Shown: positions 45,200 through 57,410 of the stretch, in pieces
Numbering within the stretch: position 1 is the first letter of the stretch
Layout: each line of letters begins with the position of its first letter
Assembly (NCBI RefSeq): GCF_022458985.1
Contig: NC_061772.1
Span: 31,296,506-31,360,505, forward strand
Origin: Mugil cephalus
Lineage: Eukaryota; Chordata; Actinopteri; Mugiliformes; Mugilidae
DNA length: 64,000 nt
Direction: 5' to 3'
The notes under the pieces: model-generated
What the model was told of the DNA's origin: nothing
What the model saw: only the letters and a program-made list of their open reading frames with translations
Databases searched by the model: none
Position numbers and translations under genes: made by a program

Positions 45200-47267
45200 G
45201 ACTGTTGCAGAGAGGGATTAAATAACAGCCACTGTACTGCACTTTAGTTGAAAAACTGGGATAAGAAGAAACATATATACCAGAAAATTAAAATAAATAA
45301 AAATGAAGTTAAAAACAGCACCATTTGTTGAATAAACATATTTAACAAACACATGACATAGGAGTTTAACACTTGTTTAGACGTAACAGGATTACTGTAT
45401 TGTGGATTCTGTGTCCAGATTTGTTAGAAAATCACCCCAGATCTTTAGAAACTCTCCAGGTTTTCCCTTCAAATTGTACATAATCTTTTCACTTCAAACT
45501 TCATTTGTCCATCTAGCAAGTGTAGGTGGTAGTACATCTTCCAATGCATAGCTATACATTTGTTGGCTGTGATAAGGGCAATCCTGATAAATTTGAGTTG
45601 GTTTCTATTGACTTTTATCACAGAAGTGTCACCCAGGAGGATTACTCTTGGCTCTGTGGGGATGTTTAGTCCTGTAATATCATTAAGCATTTTCATTATA
45701 GACATCCAATATGAATTAAGACAGGGCGAGTCCAAAACATATGTACCAACATCCCCATTCCTGATTTGCATCTTTGGCAAAACTGAGAGTACTGAGGCTT
45801 TATTTAATGTAATCTGTAAAGGGGTAAAGTATGTTCTATGAATAAGATTGTATTGTGTGAGTTTATGTCTAGAATTAAAAGAAAAACACTGACTACTAGT
45901 ACACAGGGACTCCCAATCCCCTTCTTCAAAATTACACTTCAAGTCTTCTTCCCATTTACATTCACTCTCAGCTCTTCCCAACCTATAATCTGAGAGATTC
46001 CTAAAAAATGGGTACGGGGTAACCCATACTGAGATGAGACCTCTTCAAAAGTCTGAAGAGTTCTGTTTTAAAACAAATTCTCAAAAGCTGTAATACCTTT
46101 TTTTTTTTTTTTTTAAAGACGTATGCTTGTAATACCATCTCTGAGGGTTTTAGGTAAAGAGGGATTTGAGTGGAAAGGTGATTCGTCATAAATAGGCTGA
46201 GTACAGCCCGTTTTCTTCCGTATTTGCTGCCAAATATAAAGTATGGACAGTAATTGGGTTTGTTGTAGTAAACAAAAGAGATCTTAGCGAGCTGATATAT
46301 GGAACTGATTTCAATTTCAACCCTTGTGACATGACAACACTTTTGTGTATATTGATCTTATACCCAGATATTTTACCATATTCCGTCAGTGTGTCCATAA
46401 GAGCTGGGATAAATTCATCTGGGCTTCAGAGGAATACCACTATATTGTCCACACATAGGGACAGAGTATGAATGCAGTCACCAATTTGTATACCATGAAT
46501 GTCTGGATAAGACCGTATAGCTGTAGCCAGCGGTTCAATCGTAACAGCAAATAATAGAGGCGAAAGGCAACAGCCATGTCTAGTGCCGCGTGATAAAACA
46601 AATCTGGCTGAGATGTCTTTGTTAGTTTAAACTTGTGCTGTAGGGTGTTTGTAAAGCAGTTTGACCAAGCTAGTGAACTTAGGACCTATGTTCATTTTTC
46701 CCATTGTCTCAAACAAGTACTGCCCCTCTACACGGTCAAACGCCTTTTCTGCATCAAGTGACATTGCAACACATGGGTTTTGATCAGACTTGGAGCTGTA
46801 AATGATGTTATAAAATAATTGTACAATGTCAATTAAAGGTCTATTCTGAATAAATCCTGTTTGGTCCATATTGATAATGTCAGGTAGTACTTTTTCAAGT
46901 CGTAGAGCAAGGACTTTAGAAAAAATGTTATATTCACTGGGCAAAATTGAAATAGGCCTGTACAAGCTGCAGAGTTTAGGGTCCTTCCCTGGTTTCGGTT
47001 AGGCAATAATCAACGCCTGCTCCAGTGACTCTAGGAATCTACCTGTTGCTATGGCATAAACATTGAGAGGATAGGTTTTATCAGTTTGGGAATAAATGCT
47101 TTAAAAAATTCCACGGGAAAACCGTCATGACCTGGTGATTTTCCTGAGGTAAGTGAGGTCAAGGTTTTTATCACGTCCTCTTTCGTAATATTGCCCTCTA
47201 GTATCTCTTTCTCATCATCAGACAGCATAGGAAGAGCAAGCTTATCCAAAAGGTGCTGTATATTCAA
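45200..47267 (-). mobile_element. L1-Tx1 type LINE (ORF2, 3' half)
   Basis: Minus-strand pieces: SGKSPGHDGFPVEFFKAFIP, YRPISILPSEYNIFSKVLAL, LPDIINMDQTGFIQNR and MSLDAEKAFDRVE (reverse transcriptase), KINIHKSVVMSQG, and the C-terminal CTSSQCFSFNSRHKLTQYN, LIHRTYFTP and IALITANKCIAMHWK. These are the landmarks of fish L1/Tx1 ORF2. Frame breaks make it inactive. The element is cut off at 47267, where a different sequence starts. Confidence 0.88.
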
Positions 47268-48030
47268 GTGTTACATCCCTGTGATGTATACAAGTGTAGC
47301 CCTGTACAACAATCATATAAGTTACAGAGAATAATAAATAATTAACAGTATGATAACATGCTGTGTTAAAACAAAGTTCATAAATAAATAGAGTTCATAA
47401 TAGTTAAAATTGGTTAAGATGTGTGTTTGTTAAAAGCATAAATAAAATATGTACAGTTCAATAAATTGAACTATTTACAGTTAAAAGATAAATTCATACA
47501 AAGGTCTTTAAGTTCATTAAGTCTGTGAAATATCTGTGATCCGAGAGCAAAGAGAAAGGAAGAAGACGTGTTTATATGTGTAACGTAATCTGTTACCTGT
47601 CAATCATTTCATTCCTGTTTGACCTGTGGTTAGTTAAAACTCAGGAGCCAATCAGAGTAAAGTCTCCGTTTAAGGGGCGGGTCTGGTGGCCCACGTTAGT
47701 GCGGGGAGGAGTAAGCAGCTACAGAAGACAAACAGAAACTATCGAACCAGAGAACTAAGAGAAGAGGCATCTGGTGGGGGAAACTTTTAAGTTTTATCGT
47801 GGAGGTCGACAATCGTGGTCCTGATATGAACTTCTGTGTGACCTGAAAGAGGTGAATCTAATGTGTATGCCTACTTTTTGTGCTATAGCTAACTGTTATA
47901 ATGAAGAGACTGAAAGTGTAACACGCATATCGTAGTTTTAGCATTGTGATTTTTCTGAAGCAAAGCTAATGCTAACTCGACATGAGACAGCTGTAATGCA
48001 GTTTGTGTCTTCCTGCTTAAAAGTTAATAT
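47268..48030. other. Unassigned segment between two L1 copies, promoter-like
   Basis: It contains a CCAAT box (AGCCAATCAGAG, 47646-47657) and a GC box (GGGGCGGG, 47674-47681), then purine-rich sequence with a donor-like GAAAGAG|GTGAAT near 47850. It starts TGTTAC and has GTAACA at 47919-47924. It could be a host promoter and 5' exon of the first ApoL gene, or an old solitary terminal repeat. I cannot decide between them. Confidence 0.3.
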
Positions 48031-48035
48031 TGTGG

Positions 48036-50755
48036 TCAGTGATCATGTAATTCTGCTCCTTGAATCGTCTCTTGACATAGAATCTGCAAAATCTGTCTCC
48101 TGAAAGATGACAAATTCATCTCTTATCTGAAAAGTGAATTTAAGATTTTTGTCTTTCAATTCACAATCTACTAGCAACCCATCCTTACTGTGGGAATCTG
48201 CCAAAGCATACATCAGGGGTTTATTTGTAGCCTCTTCAGCCTCGAAAAAGAAAAAAACTATTTGAACATCAACTAAAGCTGCTCTGGACACTTTACTAAC
48301 CCAGCAGTCCAAGAGTGCTTTCCTGTTCTCACAGCAGAGGCTATATGAGTATGGGGATAAGCCCAGTAAGTATCTATCTCATTTGACCAAAATCAAAAGA
48401 GACTCTCAAGTGATTCCTTCAGTCTAAGACAGGAATGGCACCCGCCACTTTGATATCAAAAACATTAATAATGCCTTCAGGCAATTTTACGCTAGGTTGT
48501 ATGAATTGGATCATCCACAGGGAGTTTCAGACAGGATGGAATCCTTTTTAGGGAAATGAACCCTTCCGACCATCTCTGATTCCCAAAAACATGAATTGGA
48601 TGCTCCCATCTCCAGGGAGGAGGCCTTGTTGGCACTTAAAGGACTGCAATCAGGGGAGGCACCTGGGCCTGATGGCCTGAGCAGTGAATTTTATCGAGAA
48701 TTTTAAGATGTGGGTATAGACTCCTTCTTGGATATGTTGGAACAGAGAAGAGAAGCCGACGTCACCTTAATTTAAAAAAAAAGGAAAGTCTCCTGAGGAC
48801 TGTTCAGGATACAGGCATATTGTTCTTCTGAATCAGGACATTAAAATATAATCTAAAATATTGGCAGTATGTCTAGAGAAAGTTCTACCTTTTCTTATCA
48901 GAGAAGATCAGACAGGTTTTTATCAAAGATAGAAGTTCTAGTTACAATGTTAGGAGGCTCCTGCACATTATCAATATTTGTCAGACACAGGAAATTGATA
49001 GCATGGAGGCAGAAAAAGCATTCGACCATGTCGAATGGTCATACCTGTTTTATGTTTTACATAAATTTAATTTGGGAGACAATTTCATTTGATGGGTCAA
49101 ATTATTATATAAGAACCCCATGGCCGCAGTCATCACCAACGACTATAGATCTGACAACTTCCCACTTCATTGCTCAACACGTCAGGGCTGCCCTCTTAGT
49201 CCTGCTCTTTTTGCTCTTGTGATAGAACCTCTCGCTGAGGCCATAAGGCTGAAATAATTGGTATAAATGTGGGTGGAATCCAACATAAAATTTCTCTTCA
49301 CGCAGATGACATTTTGCTTTATGTGTCGGAGCCTGAAGCTTCGGTTGATGTAATCACTTTGGATGTCTGCCTTAGAGATAGAACTGACACACCTCCCTCA
49401 CTACCCCACTCACACCCCACTACTTTTGTCAGGCAAGGTATTGAAGCTGCTTAATGACTGGCTGAGTGACTTCATTTGGAACAAGAGGAAGCCCAGGCTA
49501 AAAGTAGCAAAACTACAACTTCCCAGTTTGAAGGGTGGTCTAGATCTTCCCAACGTCAGATGCTAATCAGCTGGGATCTCATTTAAGATTTATAGCAGAA
49601 TGGGTCAAGGAGGAATCTTCTTCTGATTTTCTGAATTTGGAAAAGTCACAGACCTCAGGCTCTCTGTCAGGCCTTTTGGCCTTCAAGGACTTAAAGTCAA
49701 CCAGAAGCCATTGTAGAAACAACCCCATGATCTGTAATACTTTAAAAGCATGGTTTATTACACAGAAACTTGAAGGGAGATCTAGACTAACATCTTCATT
49801 GATTCCAATTCAGGGCAATCCTAACTTCTTGCCAGGTATGGTGGATGGTGGGTTTAGTACTTGGACATCTCATGGGATAAAAAGGATGCGTGAACTATTT
49901 CAGGGTGCATCCATGCTATCATTTGCACAACTCCAACTATTTTTGCACGATAAAATATAATCTTCAGGGTAACTGCTCTCAATATTGATGCCACTACATC
50001 TGCAGTTGAACAATTACTCCTCTTTGGCCCAGCTAAGAAATACATTACTTGCTTTTACAATGTCTTAAGCCAGATTGATGTGACAAATGTGCAGGATGTT
50101 ATGATGACTTGGCATGGTGAACTTGGTATACACAATGATGGGGATAAATGGACTAAGATTTGGACTCAAACAAAGAAAATATCTGTGTGTAACCGTGCCA
50201 GATTGCTGCACTTTAAAATTGTGCACCGTTTACAGATTTCTCCTAACAAAAGACATAAAATGAACTCTCAACTCTCACCCACATGTCTAAAATGTAAAAT
50301 TGCAGTGGGCACCTATACTCACTATATTCAGGCATACTGGATGGATGATGTATTACAAGATCTGGAAAACATATTACCCCAGAGAGGATACTATTGTGGA
50401 TGGTGACTCTACCAGACTCTATAATATCCTCACATATGCAGCAAAGGAAGAACATCTTTATCTTGGATAAGTGACAAGCTACCCACTAAATAAAGCTGAG
50501 TACCTGACCTGTCTGCTCCACTCTTCAGAGTTACAATTTATGAATATTTGGACTCCATATATTAACTTTTCCAACTCTGCAGTGAGCTTTAGTGTTGTCC
50601 TTGGTTAGGCCCTGGCTCTTTATCTGTGTCTTGTTTTCATTGCACTGGTTGGGTTCATGCGAGATGTGAATGTGTTGTACTGGGTGTTGTTTTATTGTTG
50701 TTGTTATGTAAATGTATATAAAAAGCTCAATAAACATATTTGAGAAAAAAATCAG
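48036..50755 (+). mobile_element. L1-Tx1 type LINE (ORF2 and 3' end)
   Basis: Plus-strand pieces in order: LLWESAKAYIRGLFVASSAS, YEYGDKPSKYLSHLTKIKRD, REEALLALKGLQSGEAPGPD, GLSSEFYREF, VLPFLIREDQTGF, ISLHADDILLYVSEPEAS (the catalytic ADD box), and the C-terminal GDKWTKIWTQTKKISVCNRA. It ends with AGCTCAATAAACATATTTGAG and an A-run. It is truncated at the 5' side and broken by many stops and frameshifts. It is a different subfamily from 45200-47267 and lies head-to-head with it. Confidence 0.88.
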
Positions 50756-50948
50756 AGAGGAGCCTGATAGCTGAAGGCTCTACCTCCATTCTACTTTAGA
50801 ACCTCTTGGAACCACAATTAGACCTGAACCTAACCGAGTGACCAGGACATTTGTTAATGTGAGGTCTGAATGTGCCCAGAGTTTACTGCCCAATTCTGAC
50901 TGTTGTACTTTTTTTCGGTCTTTGTTTTAGACTCACTGTGATCTCAAC

Positions 50949-52502
50949 ATGGGTGATGTCAAAACTCTCGTCCAAGAAATATTTTCTTGGCTGAAGCTGC
51001 AGGAAGAAAGTGCAGAGAAGTTGAAGAACCTGGCCAATGAGATGGAAGAACGTCAGAAAGCCATTAATGTCACTAAAGTTGTGGGGAGCTCTGTCTCTGT
51101 AGGTGGTGCAGCTGCCCTGACAGTAGCAGGGATATCAGTCCTCACAGGAGGAGCAGCAATACCTTTTATAGGCGCAGCAGCAACAGTAGCATCAGTGGCT
51201 GGTGTGGCTACCAACATCACCTCTGATCTCGTTGGTGCCGCTAAATCAAGTGACACCATGAAAGAGGCAGATAAGATTTCAGAGAAGATGGAAGATCTTA
51301 AGAAGAAGATTCAAGAACTTGTGAAGTCACTGAGAGAGGAGTGGCTGAAGAAAGAAAAACAGGAACCAGGAACCTCTCCAGAAGATTATGTTATCAGAGA
51401 AATTGTGAAAGAAATAGCAAGACTCAACAAATTTAAAATGGATGATGATTTAGACAACGAGATGTTTGGGAAGAATGCTGGTGACAGTCTTATGAAGGGG
51501 TCTATACTGGATTTCCCACAGCTTTCAAACTTCATTACAGCTATTACAGCTGAAATAGCAGATGAAGAATTGAAAGCTGCAACCACAGCTGCAATGAGAG
51601 CTGGAGCAGTAGTCACAATGAACGTCATAGGGAGAGGTGCAGAATATGCAATAAAATCTGCAGGCAAAGAAGCAGCGGAACATGCAGTAAAAGTTACTGC
51701 TGCAAGAGCTGCAGTAAAAGCTGCAGCCATACCAGCAACTGAACAAGCAGCAAGAGCTGCAGCCAAACAGGCAGCTGAAGAAGCAGCAAAAGCTGCTGTA
51801 GCAAAAGCTGCAGCTGAACAAACAGCAAGAGCTGCTGCAGCACAAGCAGTAAGCATGCAGTTGGCTGAAGAAGCAGCCGAACAGGCAGCAAAAGCTGCTG
51901 TAGCAAAGGCTGCAGCAGCAAAAGCTGCAGCTGCTGCTGCAGCAAAAGCAGGTGCAGCCAGAGCTACAGCCAAACAAGCAGCGAACCAGGCAGCACAAGC
52001 TGCTGCAGCCAAAGCTGCAGCTAAAGCGACAGCTAAAGCAGCTGGACATGTAAGTATCAATTACATCAAGAGGTGATACCAGTAAGTTATGTTATTTAAA
52101 TGTTTGATCGCAGGTTAACAACCACATTCATCAGTGGTACCCAGCATGGTCCTGGGAGGATAAGAGAGGTTAGCATAGGTTAGCATATGTCAGTGGGATA
52201 AGATGTTCAGTATGTCAAACATCAAGTGTAAAGTCACCACACCATTAAAAATGTCCTCGTCCAGGTGGATAATGTGTCCTTCTTTGCTCTATTCAGGCTC
52301 TTGGTGGAGTGATTGGACTCGCGTTTACGGTTCCTGAGCTGATTATCAACTGTAAAGATCTGGACAAATGTGACACGAATGCCAGTAGGATCCTGAGAGA
52401 GAACGCCAAAGCTATCCTGACTATTGTTAAACAGATCAGGGAAGAACTGGATGAAATGCAGTGAGTATGAATACAACAGTATTCACAATGAAAAGAGGCA
52501 GG

Positions 52503-52568
<66 letters not shown>

Positions 52569-52736
52569 CTTTTTTAGGTTTTCTCTCCTTATTCTGAGAT
52601 AAAGTAGCTGTGCTGAACTGAAACGCCTCACTTTAAAATGATTTAATAGAGCAGATTATATCAGTAATATTGCTTGTTTTTTGTTCTTCACAGGAAAATG
52701 TTTCGGCGTTTAGCTGCGAAAAAGAAAGAGAAGTGA
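50949..52736 (+). CDS. Apolipoprotein L-like protein with alanine-rich domain (copy 1)
   Basis: Coding exons 50949-52049, 52297-52460 and 52694-52736 join in frame (1101+164+43 nt, 435 aa). The ATG is 18 nt after the acceptor TTTGTTTTAG at 50930, so a 5' UTR exon lies upstream. Residues 1-40 are amphipathic helix. Residues 45-98 form a Gly/Ala-rich hydrophobic hairpin (SVGGAAALTVAGISVLTGGA, IPFIGAAATVASVAGVATNI), the APOL pore-forming signature. A coiled, charged part (105-160) follows. Residues 241-365 are Ala-rich with Lys, Gln, Glu and Arg (KAAVAKAAAEQTARAAAAQA). Exon 2 gives ALGGVIGLAFTVPELI, CKDLDKCDTNASRILRENA and REELDEMQ, like the APOL C-terminal helices. The end is basic (RRLAAKKKEK). 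There is no signal peptide, so it is probably intracellular. Known relatives insert in membranes and shift ions. The alanine tract is unusual for the family. Confidence 0.85.
52505..52564. repeat. (TA)30 microsatellite in intron 2 of ApoL copy 1
   Basis: Uninterrupted TA run directly after the exon 2 donor region. Absent from the equivalent intron of copy 2. Confidence 0.97.
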
Positions 52737-53204
52737 AAACTCCTTCAAACTCGTAGACATGAATGAAAGGTACCTGGGGTGTGTTATCAAAATATTTAAA
52801 TCAAATGTTGATGTGGAAGGTAAAGAAAATCTATCCATCTATCATTTAACGCAGGGCTGGGCAATTCATTTCTACAGGGGCCACATGCGAAACCTGAACT
52901 GTGTTGGAGGCCAAACCAAACGATAACTTGAACGTAATTCTGCTCAATATTAATTTTCTCCCATTGTAAAAAGCAGTAAATTATATATGTTGATAAGCTG
53001 CTACTGGTAATCAGACACATAAGAATATTCTGTAGATATTTATTTAAATTTATGAGTTTTGTTGTAGGTTGAAGAGGAAAATGAAACAATCGATCTGTAG
53101 TTTTGGATAAAACGCATTCGAATGTTGGAAACTTTGTCCTCTTTGGAAAACGTCAGTGAACCAAGAAGTGACCATGTAGTTACATGAATTATTTTCTGTA
53201 TCTC

Positions 53205-53220
53205 AATAAAGGTCAATAAA
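53205..53220 (+). terminator. Polyadenylation signals of ApoL copy 1
   Basis: Two AATAAA hexamers (53205-53210 and 53215-53220) about 470 bp after the stop codon, just before the MITE. Confidence 0.6.
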
Positions 53221-53227
53221 TGTTTAA

Positions 53228-53606
53228 CCCTTTAAGACCTGAATGTCCGTCTGCCCACAAAGAGAAGCTTGCTGTATTTGAATTACCGTAACTCACAGAT
53301 GGACAATATTCAAGTTGCGCTTTCTAGAAAAAACACTGCCATTACGGTAATGATGCTGCTGTGGCTGCAGGTTGGAGAGCAACGATCACGGAGCCTCAGT
53401 AAGAGAGACTTGTTTGGAGGAATTTGTTGGTAAAAACAAAGTTAGTTATACCCTTGAGATGTCACGAAGGTCTTCCAGGCAAAAGCACAACTAACCAGTG
53501 TTCAGTCACAATGAATATTATCAATAGAACCAAACCACTGTGACTTACGGTAATTTATAATCAGCCGCTTTGACGGATGCCAGCGATCCGTTCAGGCTTT
53601 TGAGGG
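53228..53606. mobile_element. piggyBac-type MITE
   Basis: A 379-bp unit flanked by TTAA (53224-53227 and 53607-53610). Its ends are inverted: CCCTTTAAGACCTGAA and, reverse complemented, CCCTCAAAAGCCTGAACGG, with ...CCGTC shared further in. A second inverted pair (ATTACCGTAA / TTACGGTAAT) lies inside. It has no coding capacity. Confidence 0.7.
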
Positions 53607-53884
53607 TTAATAGATGCAAGAAGCTGTTTCAATCTTACTTTTTGAAGAATTAACGAACTAACAGCATCATGACGTAAATAACACATCATGGCTCAAAATA
53701 AAAGCAACACAGTCGTATTACATGCACAGAATAAATACTTGTTCATCTGTACTTATGACTGACATACCATGGGCCATAAAATGCCCAGGTCTGATGTAAG
53801 GGAATGTATTGTCTGTGTTAATGTGTTTAACCTGTAACAATCCAGTGTAATGCAAGTGGCATGTGATTTGACCACTATCCTAAT

Positions 53885-54075
53885 AGAAAATGCGCTACTT
53901 CAACACCCAGTTTATTACATCAAAATATAGCAACACAACTGATCTATGCTGGAGGGAGTGTGGATTTGTGGGTGACACCACCCATATATTCTAGGATTGG
54001 CCAAAAATAAAAGAGTTCTGGGAAAATATTCAGAAGGAAATTAAACAGATTATAGGTATTACTTTTCCTATGGCT
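53885..54075 (+). mobile_element. L1-Tx1 LINE C-terminal fragment
   Basis: The plus strand encodes THIFWDWPKIKEFWENIQKE-like sequence (one stop in the W region) and IKQIIGITFPMAYKK. This matches the zinc-knuckle and C-terminal end of L1-Tx1 ORF2 (DTxxHxFWxCPxIxxFW). It is interrupted on the right by the L2 insertion. Confidence 0.65.
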
Positions 54076-54114
54076 TATAAAAAAAAACTTATATAAAAAA
54101 AAACTTATAAAAAA

Positions 54115-55812
54115 AAAACTCTCCATAAGATTAGAACAGCATATTATTCTTCATTAATAGAAGAAAACAAGAACAACCCCAGATTTCTTTTCAGCTGTAG
54201 CCAGGCTGACAAAGAGTCACAGCTCTGTTGAGCATCTATTCCTTCAGCCCTCAGCAGTAATGACTTCATGAGCTTCTTTACTGATAAAATTGTTGCATTA
54301 GAGATAAAATTCATAGCACCCTTCCATCTGTCAAAGATGTAAGTACAGTGGCATTAGAAACCTCTGTAGGACCGAGTCAGTATTTGGATTCTTTCTCCCT
54401 AATTGATCTTCCTGAGCTCACTTCAGTTATTACAGCATCTAAACCATCAACTTGTCTTCTAGACCCCATCACAACTAAGTTGCTCAAGGAGGTTTTTCCA
54501 TTAATTAATACCTCCATATAAAATCAGATAAACTTGTCTTTATTAACAGGATATGTGCCCCAGTCTTTTAAAACTGCTGTAATTAAACCATTACTTAAAA
54601 AACCCACAGCTCTAGTTAAAGTAACCAATGATCTCCTCATGGCTTCAGACGATGGACTTGTCTCTATACTTGTCCTGCTAGATCTCAGTGCTGCATTTGA
54701 CACTATTGATCACAATATATTACTACAGAGACTTGAAAGTGTGATCAAGATTACAGGAACTGCACTAGACTGGTTTAAATCGTATCTGTCAGACAGATTC
54801 CAGTTTGTCCATGTAAACAACAACTCTTCTATATATACCAAAGTAAGCTATGGAGTTCCTCAGGGTTCTGTGCTAGGACCAATATTATTCACATTATACA
54901 TGCTTCCCTTAGGCAATATTATTAGAAAGCACGGCATAAACTTCCATTGCTATGCAGATGATACCCAGCTATATTTATCCATGAAACCAGATGAAACTAA
55001 TCAGCTGGTTAAACTCCAAGCACCTTAAAGACATAAAGGCTTGGATGACCTGTAATTTTCTACTTTTAAACTCAGACAAAACAGAAGTTATCGTATTTGG
55101 CTCTAAACATGTCAGAGATTCATTATCTAATCACCTGCTTTTGTTGGATGGCGTTACCTTGGCCTCCAGTGCTACTGTGAAAAACCTTGGTGTTATATTT
55201 GACCAGGATATGTCCTTTAATTCTCACATAAAGCAGGTGACCAGGACTGCTTTCTTTCACCTTCGTAATATCATCAACATTAGGAACATCCTTTCTCAGA
55301 GTGATGCGGAAAAACTAGTTGATGCATTTGTGTCTTCCAGGCTGGATTATTGTAACTCGTTACTGTCTGGCTCCAAATACTCTTTAAAAAGCCTCCAACT
55401 GATTCAAAACGCTGCAGCAAGAGCACTGACAGGAATTAGCAAGAGAGATCATATTACTCCAGTATTAGCTTCTCTTCATTGGCACCCTTTAAAATCTAGA
55501 ATTGAATTTAAAATCCTCCTCCTTATCTTATCATTTTATTTTCTATCTCTTATAATTTACTAACCACTGTGTCTCCCTCTCTTATCTTGTTTCTCCTGTT
55601 CTTCTTCTCTCTCTATCTTCTCTGGTTCTACCCGGCTGGTCTTCAGCAGATGGTTCCTCTATATGAGCTGGTTCTGCTCCTGGTTTCTTCCTGTTAAAGG
55701 GAGTTTTTCCCTCAGGCTGCTCTGGAGGTTTCAGGCTGGTTTTTGTGAAGCGCCATGAGACGATTTGTGTTGTTATTGGCGCTATATAAATAAAACTGAA
55801 TAGAATTGAATA
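54115..55812 (+). mobile_element. L2/Maui-type LINE
   Basis: The plus strand carries [78 protein letters not shown] with [47 protein letters not shown] and RALTGISKRDHI. The 3' tail is TTGGCGCTATATAAATAAAA, then CTGAATAGAATTGAA. Two long open pieces overlap around 54991-55028, so a small frame change, an internal deletion near 54600 and a 5' truncation inactivate it. It is the best preserved L2 here. Confidence 0.92.
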
Positions 55813-57410
55813 TTTATATGGAATAATGTGGAAATCTAATATTGTTGAAAATGCTTTAAATGTATTAACTTTTAAAACTTATATTTCTTCCAGACCAGGT
55901 AATGTCATTTGATTTAAAAGAGAATAATTACATGCATTATTTCTTTGCACTTCATTTGTGAAGAACGGGTTTGTGTGTTTGGATGGTTCATCACTGTTCA
56001 GAGTTCTCCTTTGGTTCTCCTAACTTGTTTGTTTTGGATGGTTCCTCCTCAGTCTGAAAGGTAAAGGACAGAACACTTCTTTTATTTTGTGTTAGGGAAG
56101 TTGTTACATAGTTTTTTTTAATGTTAACCTATTTCTCTAATCCTTTTTAGACAAGGTTACATTTCCCCTCTTTAAGGAGAGTCTCTGATCCTGTGAGTTA
56201 AATATTAGATGTTTACTATGGCTGAGGACGGAGTAGAAGACGAGACCTGCTGCTGGTTACGGGGCTGTTCCAGTTCTGTCTGGTGAAGTGAAGCCACTTT
56301 GGTCCATTTCAGTCTCTCCTCCATGTTCCTTGTCGTCACGCGATGAAGATTCGGCACAAAAAGACTAATGATGTCGATGAATGGAAGCAGTTGTTGATGC
56401 CCATCCCTAGTCCTGGTTTTATTTCATTTGTTTTGATGAAAAACCATTCATTAATGAAGGGGTGGATGTAAGGCAGTTGCTATTTACGTCAATAGATGGT
56501 GCTGTTGTATGTTTTTTCTTTCAGATGTTCACCCACAGGCACGCCATTTTTAATTGTTTGAGAGAGAGAATAAACAGCAAATTAGCTGAGCCTGAGTCTG
56601 CATTTCACCCCCACAACAACACAACACAGAGTCCTCGGGCGCAGAGAGGCGCCAGAGCCAGTGCAAGATAAAAATCACACAATAACACAACTATTCTTTG
56701 CAATTCCAGACAGAAATAAAGAGCAGGATAGGCAATAAAAGCTTTAAAAACTGCCACGAGTCATTAACCATTACAAATCAAATGATGATTCCGGGTTTTT
56801 ACTCTGAGTTTTCCACTGATTTAACTACTGATGTGTTTTATGTTTTCACTCTGACGATTAAATCCAGTGAGATGCAGCATCATTTAAGAACAGCTGTGGT
56901 CATGTTGGCTGCTGTGTGTGTGTGTGTGGAAGTGATAATGTTAATTAAACTCACTCCTGGTCTTCATCCTCCTCCTCCTCCTCCTCCTCATCTCCAGAGG
57001 AGTCAGTTTTCATCTTCACTGACAGAAGATGAACCAGTGACCTCCTGACTACAGTGTCTCCATCCACTGAGTCACAGACTCAACCAGGGCTCAGCTCCCT
57101 CCTCATGATTTCCCCCAAAACTACTTGATTTTACTGCTTTTACTTTCTTCTTCACAACAAACGCTTTCTTGTTTTAATTGTGTTACGTTCTTTGTGGTCC
57201 GCTCTTAGTTTGCATGAATGATTCATCACTAGACTGTGTGCACCCTTCATTGTTTCTTACTTACTGACCATCAAACTCATTTAAATATTAGCCAAAGATA
57301 ATACAAGTAAACACAACATGCAGTTTTTAGATGAAGGTTTTGATTGTTGAGGAGGCTTTAAATCCAGACCTCCATGGTTCTTTCCTGTTAAAACTCATCT
57401 GTGGTTTATC
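55813..57410. other. Gene-free stretch
   Basis: No gene recognised. The first ~130 bp may continue the L1 piece interrupted by the L2. A short CCT repeat lies near 56968-56989. Confidence 0.4.

Noticed and set aside
47269-47924. A definite solitary LTR with TGTTAC...GTAACA ends
   Set aside because: The 5-bp flanks do not match each other, and no related internal sequence is present; kept only as a possibility in the unassigned segment.
51386-52060. Long minus-strand ORFs opposite the ApoL alanine tract (224, 174 and 83 aa)
   Set aside because: They are shadows of the GC-patterned alanine codons (GCA/GCT read backwards as Cys/Ala/Leu/Ser). The plus strand has splice sites, a conserved paralogue and family motifs.
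52050-52076. ApoL copy 1 coding region continuing to the TGA at 52074-52076 as a single-exon protein
   Set aside because: A consensus donor (CAT|GTAAGT) lies at 52049/52050, and two further exons with matching phases are conserved in copy 2 at the same positions.
50949-52736. Calling the alanine-rich genes type I antifreeze proteins
   Set aside because: The tract is embedded between APOL-type segments and lacks the regular 11-residue Thr spacing of type I antifreeze proteins. The resemblance is compositional.
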